From assembly GCF_018326285.1 (NCBI RefSeq), contig NZ_AP023362.1, positions 3,968,001 through 4,032,000 of the forward strand: DNA of 64,000 bases, given 5' to 3'. Source of the DNA: Mycolicibacterium sp. TY81 (GTDB lineage Bacteria; Actinomycetota; Actinomycetes; Mycobacteriales; Mycobacteriaceae). Shown here piece after piece: positions 26,599 through 34,572 of the stretch (the first letter of the stretch is position 1; each line of letters begins with the position of its first letter). The position numbers and the translations under genes are program-made. The notes below the pieces were generated by a model, which saw nothing but the letters and a program-made list of their open reading frames with translations, did no database searches and was not told the DNA's origin.

Positions 26599-27471
26599 GT
26601 GAGCAAGAGTCCCCTACGGCGCGTCTCCGAGAGCCTGCTGCTCGCCGGCATGCGACCGCCCCTGATCGAACGGTTGTCGGGCCACGGCGAGGTCGACCTG
26701 GCCGGCAAACGCATCGTGCTGACGGGAGCGTCGTCGGGCATCGGCGAGGCGGCCGCCGCCAAGTTCGCGCACCTCGGGGCGACCGTCGTCATCGTCGCCC
26801 GCCGGGCCGAACTACTGGACAAGGTGGCCGCCCGGATCACCCACAGCGGCGGTGACGCCATCGCGCGGCCGTGCGACCTGTCCGACATGGACGCCATCGA
26901 CAAGCTGGTGGCGGACGTGGAAGCCGAGCTGGGCGGCGTCGACATCCTGATCAACAACGCCGGCCGGTCCATCCGCCGGCCGCTGGCCGAGTCCCTGGAC
27001 CGCTGGCACGACCTCGAACGCACCATGACGCTGAACTACTATTCGCCGCTGCGCCTGGTGCGCGGCTTCGCCCCCGGCATGCTCGAGCGCGGCGACGGGC
27101 ACATCATCAACGTGTCGACGTGGGGTGTGATGAACGAGTCGTCGCCGCTGTTCTCGGTGTACAACGCGTCCAAGTCGGCACTGACCGCGGTGAGCCGGGT
27201 CATCGAAACCGAGTGGGGCGCAAGCGGAGTGCACTCCTCGACACTGTTCTATCCGCTGGTGAAGACGCCGATGATCGCGCCGACCCGCGCCTTCGACGGT
27301 ATGCCCGGCCTGTCGGCCGACGAAGCCGCCGACTGGATGGTCACCGCGGCCAAGACCCGCCCGGTGCGCATCGCGCCCCGGATCGCGGTGACGTCGCACG
27401 CGCTCAACAGTTTCGTGCCCGGCCTGGTCGACCAGATGATGAAACGCCGACGCGCGCAGTCGATCGGGTGA
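26599..27471 (+). CDS. short-chain dehydrogenase/reductase (Rv0547c-like)
   Basis: A 290-residue classical SDR with the NAD(P)-binding VLTGASSGIGEAAA, NNAGRS, a catalytic Ser in NVSTWG and YNASK as Tyr-Lys. A basic N-terminal region of about 30 residues precedes the Rossmann fold, and the C-terminus is Arg/Lys-rich, which may associate it with the membrane. Substrate unknown. It starts with GTG at 26599, 23 bp after bluB, and is followed after 4 bp by a glyoxalase-fold gene. Confidence 0.88.
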   Translation: MSKSPLRRVSESLLLAGMRPPLIERLSGHGEVDLAGKRIVLTGASSGIGEAAAAKFAHLGATVVIVARRAELLDKVAARITHSGGDAIARPCDLSDMDAIDKLVADVEAELGGVDILINNAGRSIRRPLAESLDRWHDLERTMTLNYYSPLRLVRGFAPGMLERGDGHIINVSTWGVMNESSPLFSVYNASKSALTAVSRVIETEWGASGVHSSTLFYPLVKTPMIAPTRAFDGMPGLSADEAADWMVTAAKTRPVRIAPRIAVTSHALNSFVPGLVDQMMKRRRAQSIG

Positions 27472-27475
27472 CGCG

Positions 27476-27865
27476 ATGGAGATCCTCGCCAGCCGCATCC
27501 TGATCCGGCCCGTCGACTACGCGAAGTCGGTGGCGTTCTACCGCGACGCCATCGGCCTGGCCATCGCCCGCGAATACGGTGCCGGCACAGTGTTTTACGC
27601 CGGGCAGTCGCTCATCGAACTCGCCGGCCACGGCCGTGACGACGACGGCCCGACGGTTCCGTTCCCGGGCGCGCTGTGGCTGCAGGTGCGCGACGTCTAC
27701 CAGACCCAGGCCGAGCTCGAGGCCCGCGGGGTGGCGATCTCCCGTGCGGCGCGGCAGGAACCGTGGGGCCTGCACGAACTGCACGTCACCGATCCTGATC
27801 AGGTCACCTTGATCTTCGTCCAGGTGCCCGACACCCACCCACTACGACGCGACACCCGGAGTTAG
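27476..27865 (+). CDS. glyoxalase/bleomycin-resistance-fold protein (Rv0546c-like)
   Basis: A 129-residue vicinal-oxygen-chelate protein with two beta-alpha-beta-beta-beta halves (RPVDYAKSVAFYRDAIGLAI and LHELHVTDPDQVTLIFVQ). Possible metal ligands include Glu in SLIELAGHG and His/Glu in LHELHVTDPD. The family includes glyoxalase I, dioxygenases and antibiotic-binding proteins, so the activity is open. It is the last gene of a bluB-SDR-glyoxalase run; its TAG stop falls in the loop of the terminator hairpin. Confidence 0.85.
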   Translation: MEILASRILIRPVDYAKSVAFYRDAIGLAIAREYGAGTVFYAGQSLIELAGHGRDDDGPTVPFPGALWLQVRDVYQTQAELEARGVAISRAARQEPWGLHELHVTDPDQVTLIFVQVPDTHPLRRDTRS

Positions 27866-27880
27866 CACTCCGGGTGTCGC
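27849..27880 (+). terminator. perfect 14-bp hairpin containing the stop codon
   Basis: GCGACACCCGGAGT (27849-27862) pairs with ACTCCGGGTGTCGC (27867-27880) around a 4-base loop. The loop includes the TAG stop of the glyoxalase gene. It separates this gene from the convergent DUF3349 gene and can act in both directions. Confidence 0.75.
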
Positions 27881-27902
27881 GGGTGGTGAGTTCTGCGGCG
27901 CG

Positions 27903-28211
27903 TCAGCGAGCCGGCGTCGCCAGCGGCCAGCCGACCGAGGCCAGTCGCGCCGACACCTGGTGGATGTCGTCGGGGCTGGGCTCCTGGTTGGTGACGGCCG
28001 CGATCGCGGCGTGAATCTCGGCCTCGGTGACGGGGCTCTCGCCGTCGTTGGTGCGCAGGATGGACCGCGCCGCCTCGACGACCTCGTCCTCCGTGAGCGA
28101 ACGCTTCAGCAGCGCCAGCACCGGGTAGTAATCCTTCGGCGGCACACCGTCGGGGTATCCCGCCCGCAGCCACTTCAGGACATTCTCGAACAATCCATTG
28201 GATTCAGTCAT
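27903..28211 (-). CDS. DUF3349 family protein
   Basis: A 102-residue all-helical protein with LKWLRAGYPDGVPPKDYYPVLAL at the N-terminus, SLTEDEVVEAA, and VSARLASVGWPLA near the end. It is a paralogue of the protein at 30058; the shared pattern is WL.AGYPDG.P..D..P.LALL. A structure exists for the M. tuberculosis relative but no function is known. It follows the small membrane protein gene and pitA on the same strand, so it may be co-expressed with the phosphate transporter. Confidence 0.85.
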   Translation of the reverse strand: MTESNGLFENVLKWLRAGYPDGVPPKDYYPVLALLKRSLTEDEVVEAARSILRTNDGESPVTEAEIHAAIAAVTNQEPSPDDIHQVSARLASVGWPLATPAR

Positions 28212-28222
28212 TGTCCGTCAGC

Positions 28223-28504
28223 TCACTTCTTCAGAAAGGGGAACAGGTCGACGCCGGTGTGGTGGATGATCGTGGACCGGGTGATCCACAGGATCGCGAG
28301 CAGGACGACAGCTCCGACCAGCACGAACAGCGCCAGACCCAGGTACTTGAGGATCGGGTTGGGGGCCGTGACCGTCCCATCGGAGTGCTCGCCGCCGGCG
28401 CCGTTGGAGTAGGCGACGAGGCCGCCCGCGAACACCGCGGGGAGTCCGGCACCGAGGATCAAGCCCACGACGAGGACCTTGAGGATGGCTTCCAAGTAAT
28501 GCAT
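28223..28504 (-). CDS. small two-helix membrane protein (Rv0544c-like)
   Basis: A 93-residue protein with hydrophobic segments at about residues 5-30 and 53-75, separated by a polar loop (NGAGGEHSDGTVTAP). The ATG at 28504 follows an AGAAGGAA ribosome site; an upstream extension to 28660 is rejected. It lies between pitA (31 bp) and a DUF3349 gene (11 bp), the same order as Rv0545c-Rv0544c in M. tuberculosis, so it may assist or modulate the phosphate transporter. No direct evidence. Confidence 0.8.
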   Translation of the reverse strand: MHYLEAILKVLVVGLILGAGLPAVFAGGLVAYSNGAGGEHSDGTVTAPNPILKYLGLALFVLVGAVVLLAILWITRSTIIHHTGVDLFPFLKK

Positions 28505-28535
28505 CAGTGATTCCTTCTGGTTCGGTTCGCGGGAA

Positions 28536-29792
28536 TCAGACGCCGGCGGATTCGGGCGACTTGGCGGCAGCCTCACGGACGTCGGCGGGCACCACGGAGT
28601 TGGTGGACGCGTCCCATTCAGCGTTGACGTTGTTGTGGTCGACCTTCTGCTGCTGCGCACGCCAGTACATGAAGCCCGACAGCGCGACCAGGATGACGAA
28701 GATCGTGCCGTCGCCGACCAGCGCGGAACCGGTGGCGGACTTCAGGCCGTAGGACAGCCAGTACGACAGGGCACCGACCAGCGCCGCGGCCGGCAGCGTG
28801 ATCAGCCAGGCCATGGCCATCCGTCCGGCGACGGCCCAGCGGACCGAAGCGCCGGGCTTGCCGACGCCACTGCCCAGGATCGAACCCGTGGCGACGTGGG
28901 TGGTCGAGAGCGCCATGCCGGCGGCGCTGGAGCTCAGGATGATCGCGGCCGAGGACGCCTCCGCGGCCAGGCCCTGCGGGGACTCGATCTCGACGAGGCC
29001 CTTGCCCAGGGTGCGGATGACGCGCCAGCCGCCGATGTAGGTGCCCAGGCCGATGGCCAGGGCGCACGACGCGATGATCCAGAACGGCAGGCCGTCCTTC
29101 TTCACGTCGCCGGTCAGGTGGCCGGTGGTGATGAGGGCCAGGGCGATGACGCCCATGGTCTTCTGCGCGTCGTTGGTGCCGTGGGACAGCGCGACCAGCG
29201 ATGCAGTGGCGATCTGGCCCCAGCGGAAGCCTTCCTCACGGCGCTTCTTGATGACGTTGCGCGTGATCCGGTAGACCAGCCAGGTGCCTACGGCGGCCAC
29301 GAGGCCCGCGATGAACGGTGCCGCGACAGCCGGGATCAGCACCTTCTGGATGACACCGCTCCAGTTGATGCCCGCGGTGCCGAGCGCGGCCAGGCCGGCA
29401 CCGATCAGTCCGCCGAAGAGCGCGTGCGACGAGCTGGAAGGGATGCCGAACAGCCAGGTGAGGAGGTTCCACAGGATGCCGCCGATGAGGCCGGCGAAGA
29501 TGATGGTGAGTCCGGTCGACGCGTCGATGGACTTCAGGAGGTGCCCGGACTTACTGTCCTGAATCTTCAGCACCGAGGTGGTGACGGTGACGGCGACCTC
29601 GACTGACAGGAACGCGCCGACCAAGTTCAGGACGCCGGCCAGCAGCACGGCGGTCTTCGGCTTCAGCGCGCCTGTGGCGATCGAGGTCGCCATGGCATTA
29701 CCGGTATCGTGAAATCCATTCGTGAAGTCAAATGCCAGTGCTGTTGCGATCAACAGCACCAGGATGACCAACTCTGCGCTCATGGCGCTCAT
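28536..29792 (-). CDS. pitA: low-affinity inorganic phosphate transporter PitA
   Basis: A 418-residue PHO4/Pit-family permease with about ten membrane segments. The signature ALAFDFTNGFHDTGNAMATSIATG is at the N-terminus and its inverted repeat is near the middle (SLVALSHGTNDAQKTMGVIAL). It imports metal-phosphate with protons. The MSAMSAEL start offers two ATGs at 29792 and 29783; neither has a clear ribosome site. A Pho-box-like repeat lies about 90 bp upstream. Downstream genes for a small membrane protein and a DUF3349 protein probably share its transcript. Confidence 0.92.
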   Translation of the reverse strand: MSAMSAELVILVLLIATALAFDFTNGFHDTGNAMATSIATGALKPKTAVLLAGVLNLVGAFLSVEVAVTVTTSVLKIQDSKSGHLLKSIDASTGLTIIFAGLIGGILWNLLTWLFGIPSSSSHALFGGLIGAGLAALGTAGINWSGVIQKVLIPAVAAPFIAGLVAAVGTWLVYRITRNVIKKRREEGFRWGQIATASLVALSHGTNDAQKTMGVIALALITTGHLTGDVKKDGLPFWIIASCALAIGLGTYIGGWRVIRTLGKGLVEIESPQGLAAEASSAAIILSSSAAGMALSTTHVATGSILGSGVGKPGASVRWAVAGRMAMAWLITLPAAALVGALSYWLSYGLKSATGSALVGDGTIFVILVALSGFMYWRAQQQKVDHNNVNAEWDASTNSVVPADVREAAAKSPESAGV

Positions 29793-29877
29793 TCTGGTGT
29801 AACGGCGCCGTTTTTGACCAGTTACAGAAGTCCTCAATCCGGACCGCGACCTGGGTGTTTGCCCGACCCGAAGAGGT

Positions 29878-29899
29878 GTTCATGGAGTGTTCACCTGTT
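29878..29899 (+). promoter_or_regulatory. Pho-box-like direct repeat upstream of pitA
   Basis: Two tandem 11-base units, GTTCATGGAGT and GTTCACCTGTT, match the 11-nt direct-repeat style of actinobacterial PhoP/RegX3 sites (GTTCAYC core). The site is about 90 bp before pitA and about 160 bp before the divergent DUF3349 gene. It could control either; the rest of the 29793-30057 gap shows no other clear signal. Confidence 0.45.
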
Positions 29900-30057
29900 A
29901 GCTTCGTCTAATTAGTCTGGCAAAGTGCTGTCGGCGATGCCGAGGGTTACGGTGGCGATATGCCCACGTCACAGGCTGGGCATAGGATTCGGTGCGCAAT
30001 TTCGGGGCACACAGCGCACAGCTGGGCCGCCCCTCCCCGAGATCAGGAGGTGACGCC

Positions 30058-30381
30058 ATGAACTCGTTTCTCACCAAGATCGTGGCGTGGCTGCAAGCCG
30101 GGTATCCCGACGGCATCCCCGCCACCGACCGGGTGCCGCTGTTGGCGCTGCTGTCCCGGCGCCTGACCAACGACGAGGTCAAGTCCGTCGCCCGCGGGCT
30201 GATGAATCGTGGTGAATTCGATGACATCGACATCGGCGTACTCATCACGCGGATCACCGACGAACTCCCCCGCGCCGAGGATGTGGAGCGGGTGCGGGCG
30301 CGGCTGGCCGCCAAGGGCTGGCCGCTCGACGATCCCCGCGACCCGATCGACGGCGAGCCCGGCGACGGAGGCGTGGCATAG
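30058..30381 (+). CDS. DUF3349 family protein (Rv0543c-like)
   Basis: A 107-residue paralogue of the protein at 27903, with IVAWLQAGYPDGIPATDRVPLLALL, RLTNDEVKSVAR and RARLAAKGWPLDDP, and an acidic Gly-rich tail. A strong ribosome site AGGAGGTGA stands 7-8 bases before the ATG. It is divergent from pitA and overlaps or abuts menE, as Rv0543c does. Function unknown; co-occurrence with menE and pitA is conserved in mycobacteria as I recall it. Confidence 0.87.
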   Translation: MNSFLTKIVAWLQAGYPDGIPATDRVPLLALLSRRLTNDEVKSVARGLMNRGEFDDIDIGVLITRITDELPRAEDVERVRARLAAKGWPLDDPRDPIDGEPGDGGVA

Positions 30382-30440
30382 CTGTTCTGCATCCGGTCGC
30401 CGTCGGATCCGGCGGCGCGGCCCTCGCCCTGATCCCGACG

Positions 30441-31526
30441 TTGGCGCAGGCCCTGGACGGCCGCGGCGCACTCCTGCCGGTGCCGGCCGACGATGACCGC
30501 CAGGCCGCGCTGCTGACGGAGACGCTGCGCGCCGGCGAAGCCGTCGACGACGACGTGGCCCTGGTGGTCTCGACGTCGGGTTCCACCGGAATCCCCAAGG
30601 GCGCCTTGCTTTCCGCCGCGGCATTGCACGCCAGCGCCGACGCCACGCATGACCGGCTCGGCGGGCCCGGCCGGTGGCTGCTGGCACTGCCCGCCTACCA
30701 CGTCGCCGGAGTGCAGGTTCTGGTGCGGAGCCTGCGGGCCGGCACCACGCCCGTCGCGCTGGACCCGGGTTTCGACGTCAGTGAACTGCCTTCTGCGGTA
30801 AGGGCTTTGGGTTCGGGACGGCGCTACACGTCACTGGTCTCGGTGCAGCTGGCCAAGATCCTGGCCGATCCCGCCGCGACCGCGGCGCTCGCCGAACTGG
30901 ACGCCGTCCTGATCGGCGGCGGCCCCATGCCGCCGGGACTCGGCGAAAAGGCCGCGGCCGCAGGCATTTCCGTGGTCCGCACCTACGGGATGAGCGAGAC
31001 CTGCGGCGGCTGCGTCTACGACGGACGACCGCTGAGCGGCGTCCGGCTGCGCATCGACGACACCGGCCGAATTTCGTTGGGCGGCCCCACGCTGGCGTCG
31101 GGTTACCGAAATCCCGTCGACCCGTCGCCGTTCGTGGCGGGCTGGTTCGTCACCGATGACATTGGCGCCGTGGATGATTCGGGCGTGCTGCGGGTACTGG
31201 GCCGCATCGACGACGCCATCGCCACCGGCGGTCTCAAGGTGCTGCCCGCGCTCGTCGAGTCGGCCCTGGCGGGCCATCCGGCCATCGCCGAATGCGCCGT
31301 GTTCGGCGTGCCCGACGAACGGCTGGGCCAACGGGTGGCCGTGGCCGTCGTGCTTCACCCGGGCGCGGCCACACCCACCGTGGCTGACCTGCGGGAATAC
31401 GTCAGCGCCACACTGGCCGCCACCGCCGCCCCACGTGAGGTGCACGTGGTCGCCGAACTCCCCCGCCGCGGGATCGGCAAGCTCGACCGGCGGGCCCTGA
31501 CGCTGCAGTACCAGAAAAACGCCTGA
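30441..31526 (+). CDS. menE: o-succinylbenzoate--CoA ligase MenE, start uncertain
   Basis: An ANL-superfamily ligase that makes o-succinylbenzoyl-CoA for MenB. It has VSTSGSTGIPKGALLS, RTYGMSETCGGCVYDG, the short FVAGWFVTDDIG core and PRRGIGKLDRRAL with the C-terminal Lys. The compact size (about 360-380 residues) is normal for mycobacterial MenE. The first ordinary start in frame is TTG at 30441, but the frame stays open upstream and residues coded from about 30384 look like genuine MenE N-terminus. The true start may be an unusual codon overlapping the DUF3349 stop. Confidence 0.88.
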   Translation: MAQALDGRGALLPVPADDDRQAALLTETLRAGEAVDDDVALVVSTSGSTGIPKGALLSAAALHASADATHDRLGGPGRWLLALPAYHVAGVQVLVRSLRAGTTPVALDPGFDVSELPSAVRALGSGRRYTSLVSVQLAKILADPAATAALAELDAVLIGGGPMPPGLGEKAAAAGISVVRTYGMSETCGGCVYDGRPLSGVRLRIDDTGRISLGGPTLASGYRNPVDPSPFVAGWFVTDDIGAVDDSGVLRVLGRIDDAIATGGLKVLPALVESALAGHPAIAECAVFGVPDERLGQRVAVAVVLHPGAATPTVADLREYVSATLAATAAPREVHVVAELPRRGIGKLDRRALTLQYQKNA

Positions 31527-31623
31527 TCGGCCCGTGATGCCGGTCACAGCACCGGCGCTTGATTCGGTGACGGGCCCGGCTCTCTGGGACCCTGGAACGC
31601 GGACCGGAAGAGTTGGAGTTTCC

Positions 31624-33351
31624 ATGCCTGCCCACAGACAGCCTGACAACCATCCTGCGGTGACCGCCCTGACCTGGTCGGGAGGCATGCTGGCCTGGGC
31701 CGTGGCCGCCGCCGTCGCCACCCCGTCCACCGGTCTGCCACTGGCCGTCGTGCTGCCCGTGACCCTGATTTTCGGTGCGCTGGTGGTCGTGGCCATCCGC
31801 AGCACCGTCGCCAGCGCCCGCGGCACCGCCGGCCGGGCGGCCCTGGCCGTCGCGATCGGCCTGCTGGTCGGTGAACTGGCCGCGATGACGCTGTTCAGCA
31901 ATGCCATCACCCAGCGTCTGGACGCCGAGGCCGCGGCCCGCGCCGCGACCACGCCGGCCGTGGCCACCGCGCAGGGCCAGTTGGATGCGCTGCGCGCGAG
32001 CCGCGGTGCGCTCGACGCCGCCGTCGACTCCGCCCGGCAGCGTCGTGACGATGCTCAGGTCGTGGCCCGCTGCGAATACCACCCGACGCCGTCGTGCGCC
32101 CAGCAGCCCGTCACCGGTGTGCCCGGTGACGGCCAGATCACCCAGAACACGCAGGACATCCTCGAGCACGATCAGCGCGAGCTCGATGCCGCACTGGCGG
32201 CCCGGGGCGAGCAGGCCCCGACCCTCGACGCGCGGATCGCCGGTGCCGAGCACGCGGTCACGGCCGCGCGCGACGCGGCCGGCGCCGGCGCGGACCGTGG
32301 TTTCGGCGCGCGCTGGGTCGCGATGAACGGCTACACCATCGACACGCCCGCCGCGCTGGTGGCGCGCATCGCCGTGGTCGGCGTCTGCGTCCTGCTGTAC
32401 CTGCTGCCGATGCTGCTGCACGCCCGGCAGGACCGCACCCTGCGCGAGCGCCACGACGAGTCCCGGCTCCGGGCCGAGCTGCGTGCCGAGACCGCCATCG
32501 CGGTCAAGCAGGCCGAGGTGCGGGCCGAAGCCGAGATTCTGAAGGCCGAACACCAGCTGGCCGCCATGAAGCTCGCGCTCGAGACCGACGCCGAGATCAA
32601 CCGCGAATATCACCGCCAGCGCGTCGCCGAAGCCCTCACCGGCGAGCCGGCGCAGCCCGCGCTCGCGGCCCCCACCGCCGAGGTGCTGCGGCCCGATTCG
32701 CCGCCGCAGCCCATGTACTCCGACTGGGACGAACTCATGGCGTTCCCGGACCCGCAGCGGCGTTCGTTGAGCGCCGCACCAGCGCCGGAGCCCGAACCGG
32801 CCGACGCACCGGCCGAACCGACCGCCACGGCCGAACTCGTCCCGATCGGCGACCAGCCGGCCGAGAACCTGCCGGTGCAGGCGACCAGCCAGCCCGCGGG
32901 CGGCCTGACACTGCCGCAATTGCCCGACCTCACCAAAGTTGCGGCTCGCCTGCTGCGTCCGCTGGTGGCGCCCGTCGCGCCCGTGGTGGACCGCGTCATC
33001 GACACGTCGGTGCAGCAGCTGCGCTCGGCGCAGAAGGTCATCGAGGAGTTCGAGGAGATCACGTTCACGCTGCGCCGGACGTCGCGGACGACGGTGACCG
33101 AGAACGAGCACGAGCAGTCGTCGGGCCCGCGCGCCGCGGACCACGGCCAGGCGCTCGGCGCGGGCCAGGGCATCCACCCGCGCGTCGAACCCCAGTGGGC
33201 CGCACCGCAGATGAACGCGACGTTCGCACCGACGACGCCGCTGCGGGGCGCCGACCCGTACACCGCACTCGACGGCACCGACACCACGATCATCGACGCC
33301 GCCGACGAACGCCGTCAGCTCAAGGAAGGCCGCCGCGCCATCGAGCCGTAA
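31624..33351 (+). CDS. DUF4407 domain-containing membrane protein
   Basis: A 575-residue protein with an N-terminal domain carrying three to four hydrophobic segments (TWSGGMLAWAVAAAVA, LPLAVVLPVTLIFGALVVVA, VAIGLLVGELAAMTLF and a later ARIAVVGVCVLLYLLPMLLH). A long Ala/Arg/Glu-rich helical, probably coiled-coil region follows (about residues 270-360), then a Pro/Ala-rich linker and a basic C-terminus. The loop between the third and fourth segments contains two Cys (ARCEYHPTPSCAQQ) and may be extracytoplasmic. DUF4407 proteins are uncharacterised. The ATG at 31624 is chosen over a frame start at 31534. It ends directly against a palindrome. Confidence 0.82.
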   Translation: MPAHRQPDNHPAVTALTWSGGMLAWAVAAAVATPSTGLPLAVVLPVTLIFGALVVVAIRSTVASARGTAGRAALAVAIGLLVGELAAMTLFSNAITQRLDAEAAARAATTPAVATAQGQLDALRASRGALDAAVDSARQRRDDAQVVARCEYHPTPSCAQQPVTGVPGDGQITQNTQDILEHDQRELDAALAARGEQAPTLDARIAGAEHAVTAARDAAGAGADRGFGARWVAMNGYTIDTPAALVARIAVVGVCVLLYLLPMLLHARQDRTLRERHDESRLRAELRAETAIAVKQAEVRAEAEILKAEHQLAAMKLALETDAEINREYHRQRVAEALTGEPAQPALAAPTAEVLRPDSPPQPMYSDWDELMAFPDPQRRSLSAAPAPEPEPADAPAEPTATAELVPIGDQPAENLPVQATSQPAGGLTLPQLPDLTKVAARLLRPLVAPVAPVVDRVIDTSVQQLRSAQKVIEEFEEITFTLRRTSRTTVTENEHEQSSGPRAADHGQALGAGQGIHPRVEPQWAAPQMNATFAPTTPLRGADPYTALDGTDTTIIDAADERRQLKEGRRAIEP

Positions 33352-33412
33352 CCTAGGGATTTGTGCACGATTTTTCGCGCCTCGCGCGGAAAATCGTGCA
33401 CAAAACCCTAGG
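33352..33412. terminator. second copy of palindrome family A
   Basis: The arms begin and end with CCTAGG and contain TTTGTGCACGATTTTTCGCG with its near-perfect reverse complement. It starts directly after the DUF4407 stop codon and includes the TAG stop of the convergent nitronate monooxygenase gene. Its sequence is nearly the same as the palindrome at 2784-2836. Confidence 0.75.
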
Positions 33413-34523
33413 GCAGCGAGCGGTTCAGGCGCTCGGTGGCGGCCAGGTAGTCCTCGATGAACTCGCGGACGACCTCGCGGGCGGGCTTGACCTTGTTCAT
33501 CAGGCCGACGCCCTGGCCGACGAAGTAGGTCGCCAACTGCTGGGCGCCCGGATGGCCCTGGGCGGCCAGGCGGTCGATGCGCCGGATCACCGGCTCGCTC
33601 AGCATGTTCTGCAGCGGCAGCGGAAGTGGCTTGCGGCCACCGTCGTTCGGCGCCCAGGCATCCGTCCAGTCCGAAACCAGTTGGCGTGCGGGCTTTCCGG
33701 TGCGCCCCGCCGACCGCACGGTGTCGCGTGACGAGGCGGCCAGCATCTTCTGCTTGGTGGCCGGCGCGGTCTCGGCCTCCTCGGTGGTCAACCACACCGA
33801 ACCGGTCCAGGCCCCGGCGGCGCCCAGCGCGACCGCCGCAGCCATCTGCCGGCCGGTGACGATGCCGCCCGCCGCCAGCACGGGGACCGAATCATCAATC
33901 GCCTCAATCACTTCCGGGACCACGACGAGTGTGGACACCTCACCGCAGTGGCCGCCGGCCTCGGTGCCCTGCGCGACGATGAGGTCCACCCCGGCCGCCA
34001 CCTGCTTGACGGCGTGCTCCTTGGCGCCGACCAGCGCGGCCACCGGAATCCCCCGCTCGCGGCCCGCCTCGATCATGTAATCCGGCGGCACGCCAAGGGC
34101 ATTGGCGATCAGCTTGATGGGATGGCTCAACGCCACATCGAGCAGGTCGTGCCCGGTGTTGCCGGACAGCACCGACCCGCCGGTGCGGACCTTTTCCTCC
34201 GGCTCGATACCGTGGTCGATGAGCAGTTGGGTGACGAATTCCCGGTATTCCGAAGGGATTCGGTCGGCCAGCTGGCCGTCCGACAGGTTCTCGCCCTTGC
34301 CCTCGAATTTCGCCGGCACGATGATGTCCGCGCCGTAGGGCCGGCCACCGACGTGATCGTCGATCCAGGCGAGTTCCCGGTCGAGCTGCTCGGGGGTGTA
34401 CGCCGTCGCGCCCAGCACGCCGAAGCCGCCGGCGTTGGTGACCGCGGCGACTACGTCGCGGCAATGGCTGAAGGCGAAGAGCGGGAAGTCGATGCCGAGC
34501 TGTTCGCAGATGCGGGAAGTCAC
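33408..34523 (-). CDS. nitronate monooxygenase family flavoprotein
   Basis: A 371-residue TIM-barrel FMN protein of the nitronate monooxygenase/2-nitropropane dioxygenase family. Visible are NAGGFGVLGA at the N-terminus, VAQGTEAGGHCGEVST and VLAAGGIVTGRQMAAAVALGA, where FMN phosphate binds, and WLTTEEA. Relatives oxidise alkyl nitronates or act as enoyl reductases or quinone reductases. The stop codon lies in the palindrome shared with the DUF4407 gene. A short inverted repeat CTTGAC-gggt-GTCAAG at 34546-34561 precedes the start. Confidence 0.88.
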   Translation of the reverse strand: MTSRICEQLGIDFPLFAFSHCRDVVAAVTNAGGFGVLGATAYTPEQLDRELAWIDDHVGGRPYGADIIVPAKFEGKGENLSDGQLADRIPSEYREFVTQLLIDHGIEPEEKVRTGGSVLSGNTGHDLLDVALSHPIKLIANALGVPPDYMIEAGRERGIPVAALVGAKEHAVKQVAAGVDLIVAQGTEAGGHCGEVSTLVVVPEVIEAIDDSVPVLAAGGIVTGRQMAAAVALGAAGAWTGSVWLTTEEAETAPATKQKMLAASSRDTVRSAGRTGKPARQLVSDWTDAWAPNDGGRKPLPLPLQNMLSEPVIRRIDRLAAQGHPGAQQLATYFVGQGVGLMNKVKPAREVVREFIEDYLAATERLNRSLP

Positions 34524-34572
34524 CCCGTCAGTTTTGCCACCCCGACTTGACGGGTGTCAAGAGCCGCCCCGG

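Noticed and set aside
31402..33795. 797-residue frame on the minus strand
   Set aside because: It is antisense to the DUF4407 gene and crosses the palindrome at 33352; no domain is seen.
34546..34561. Short inverted repeat CTTGAC-gggt-GTCAAG before the flavoprotein gene
   Set aside because: Only 6-bp arms and no adjacent regulator gene; too weak to list as an operator.
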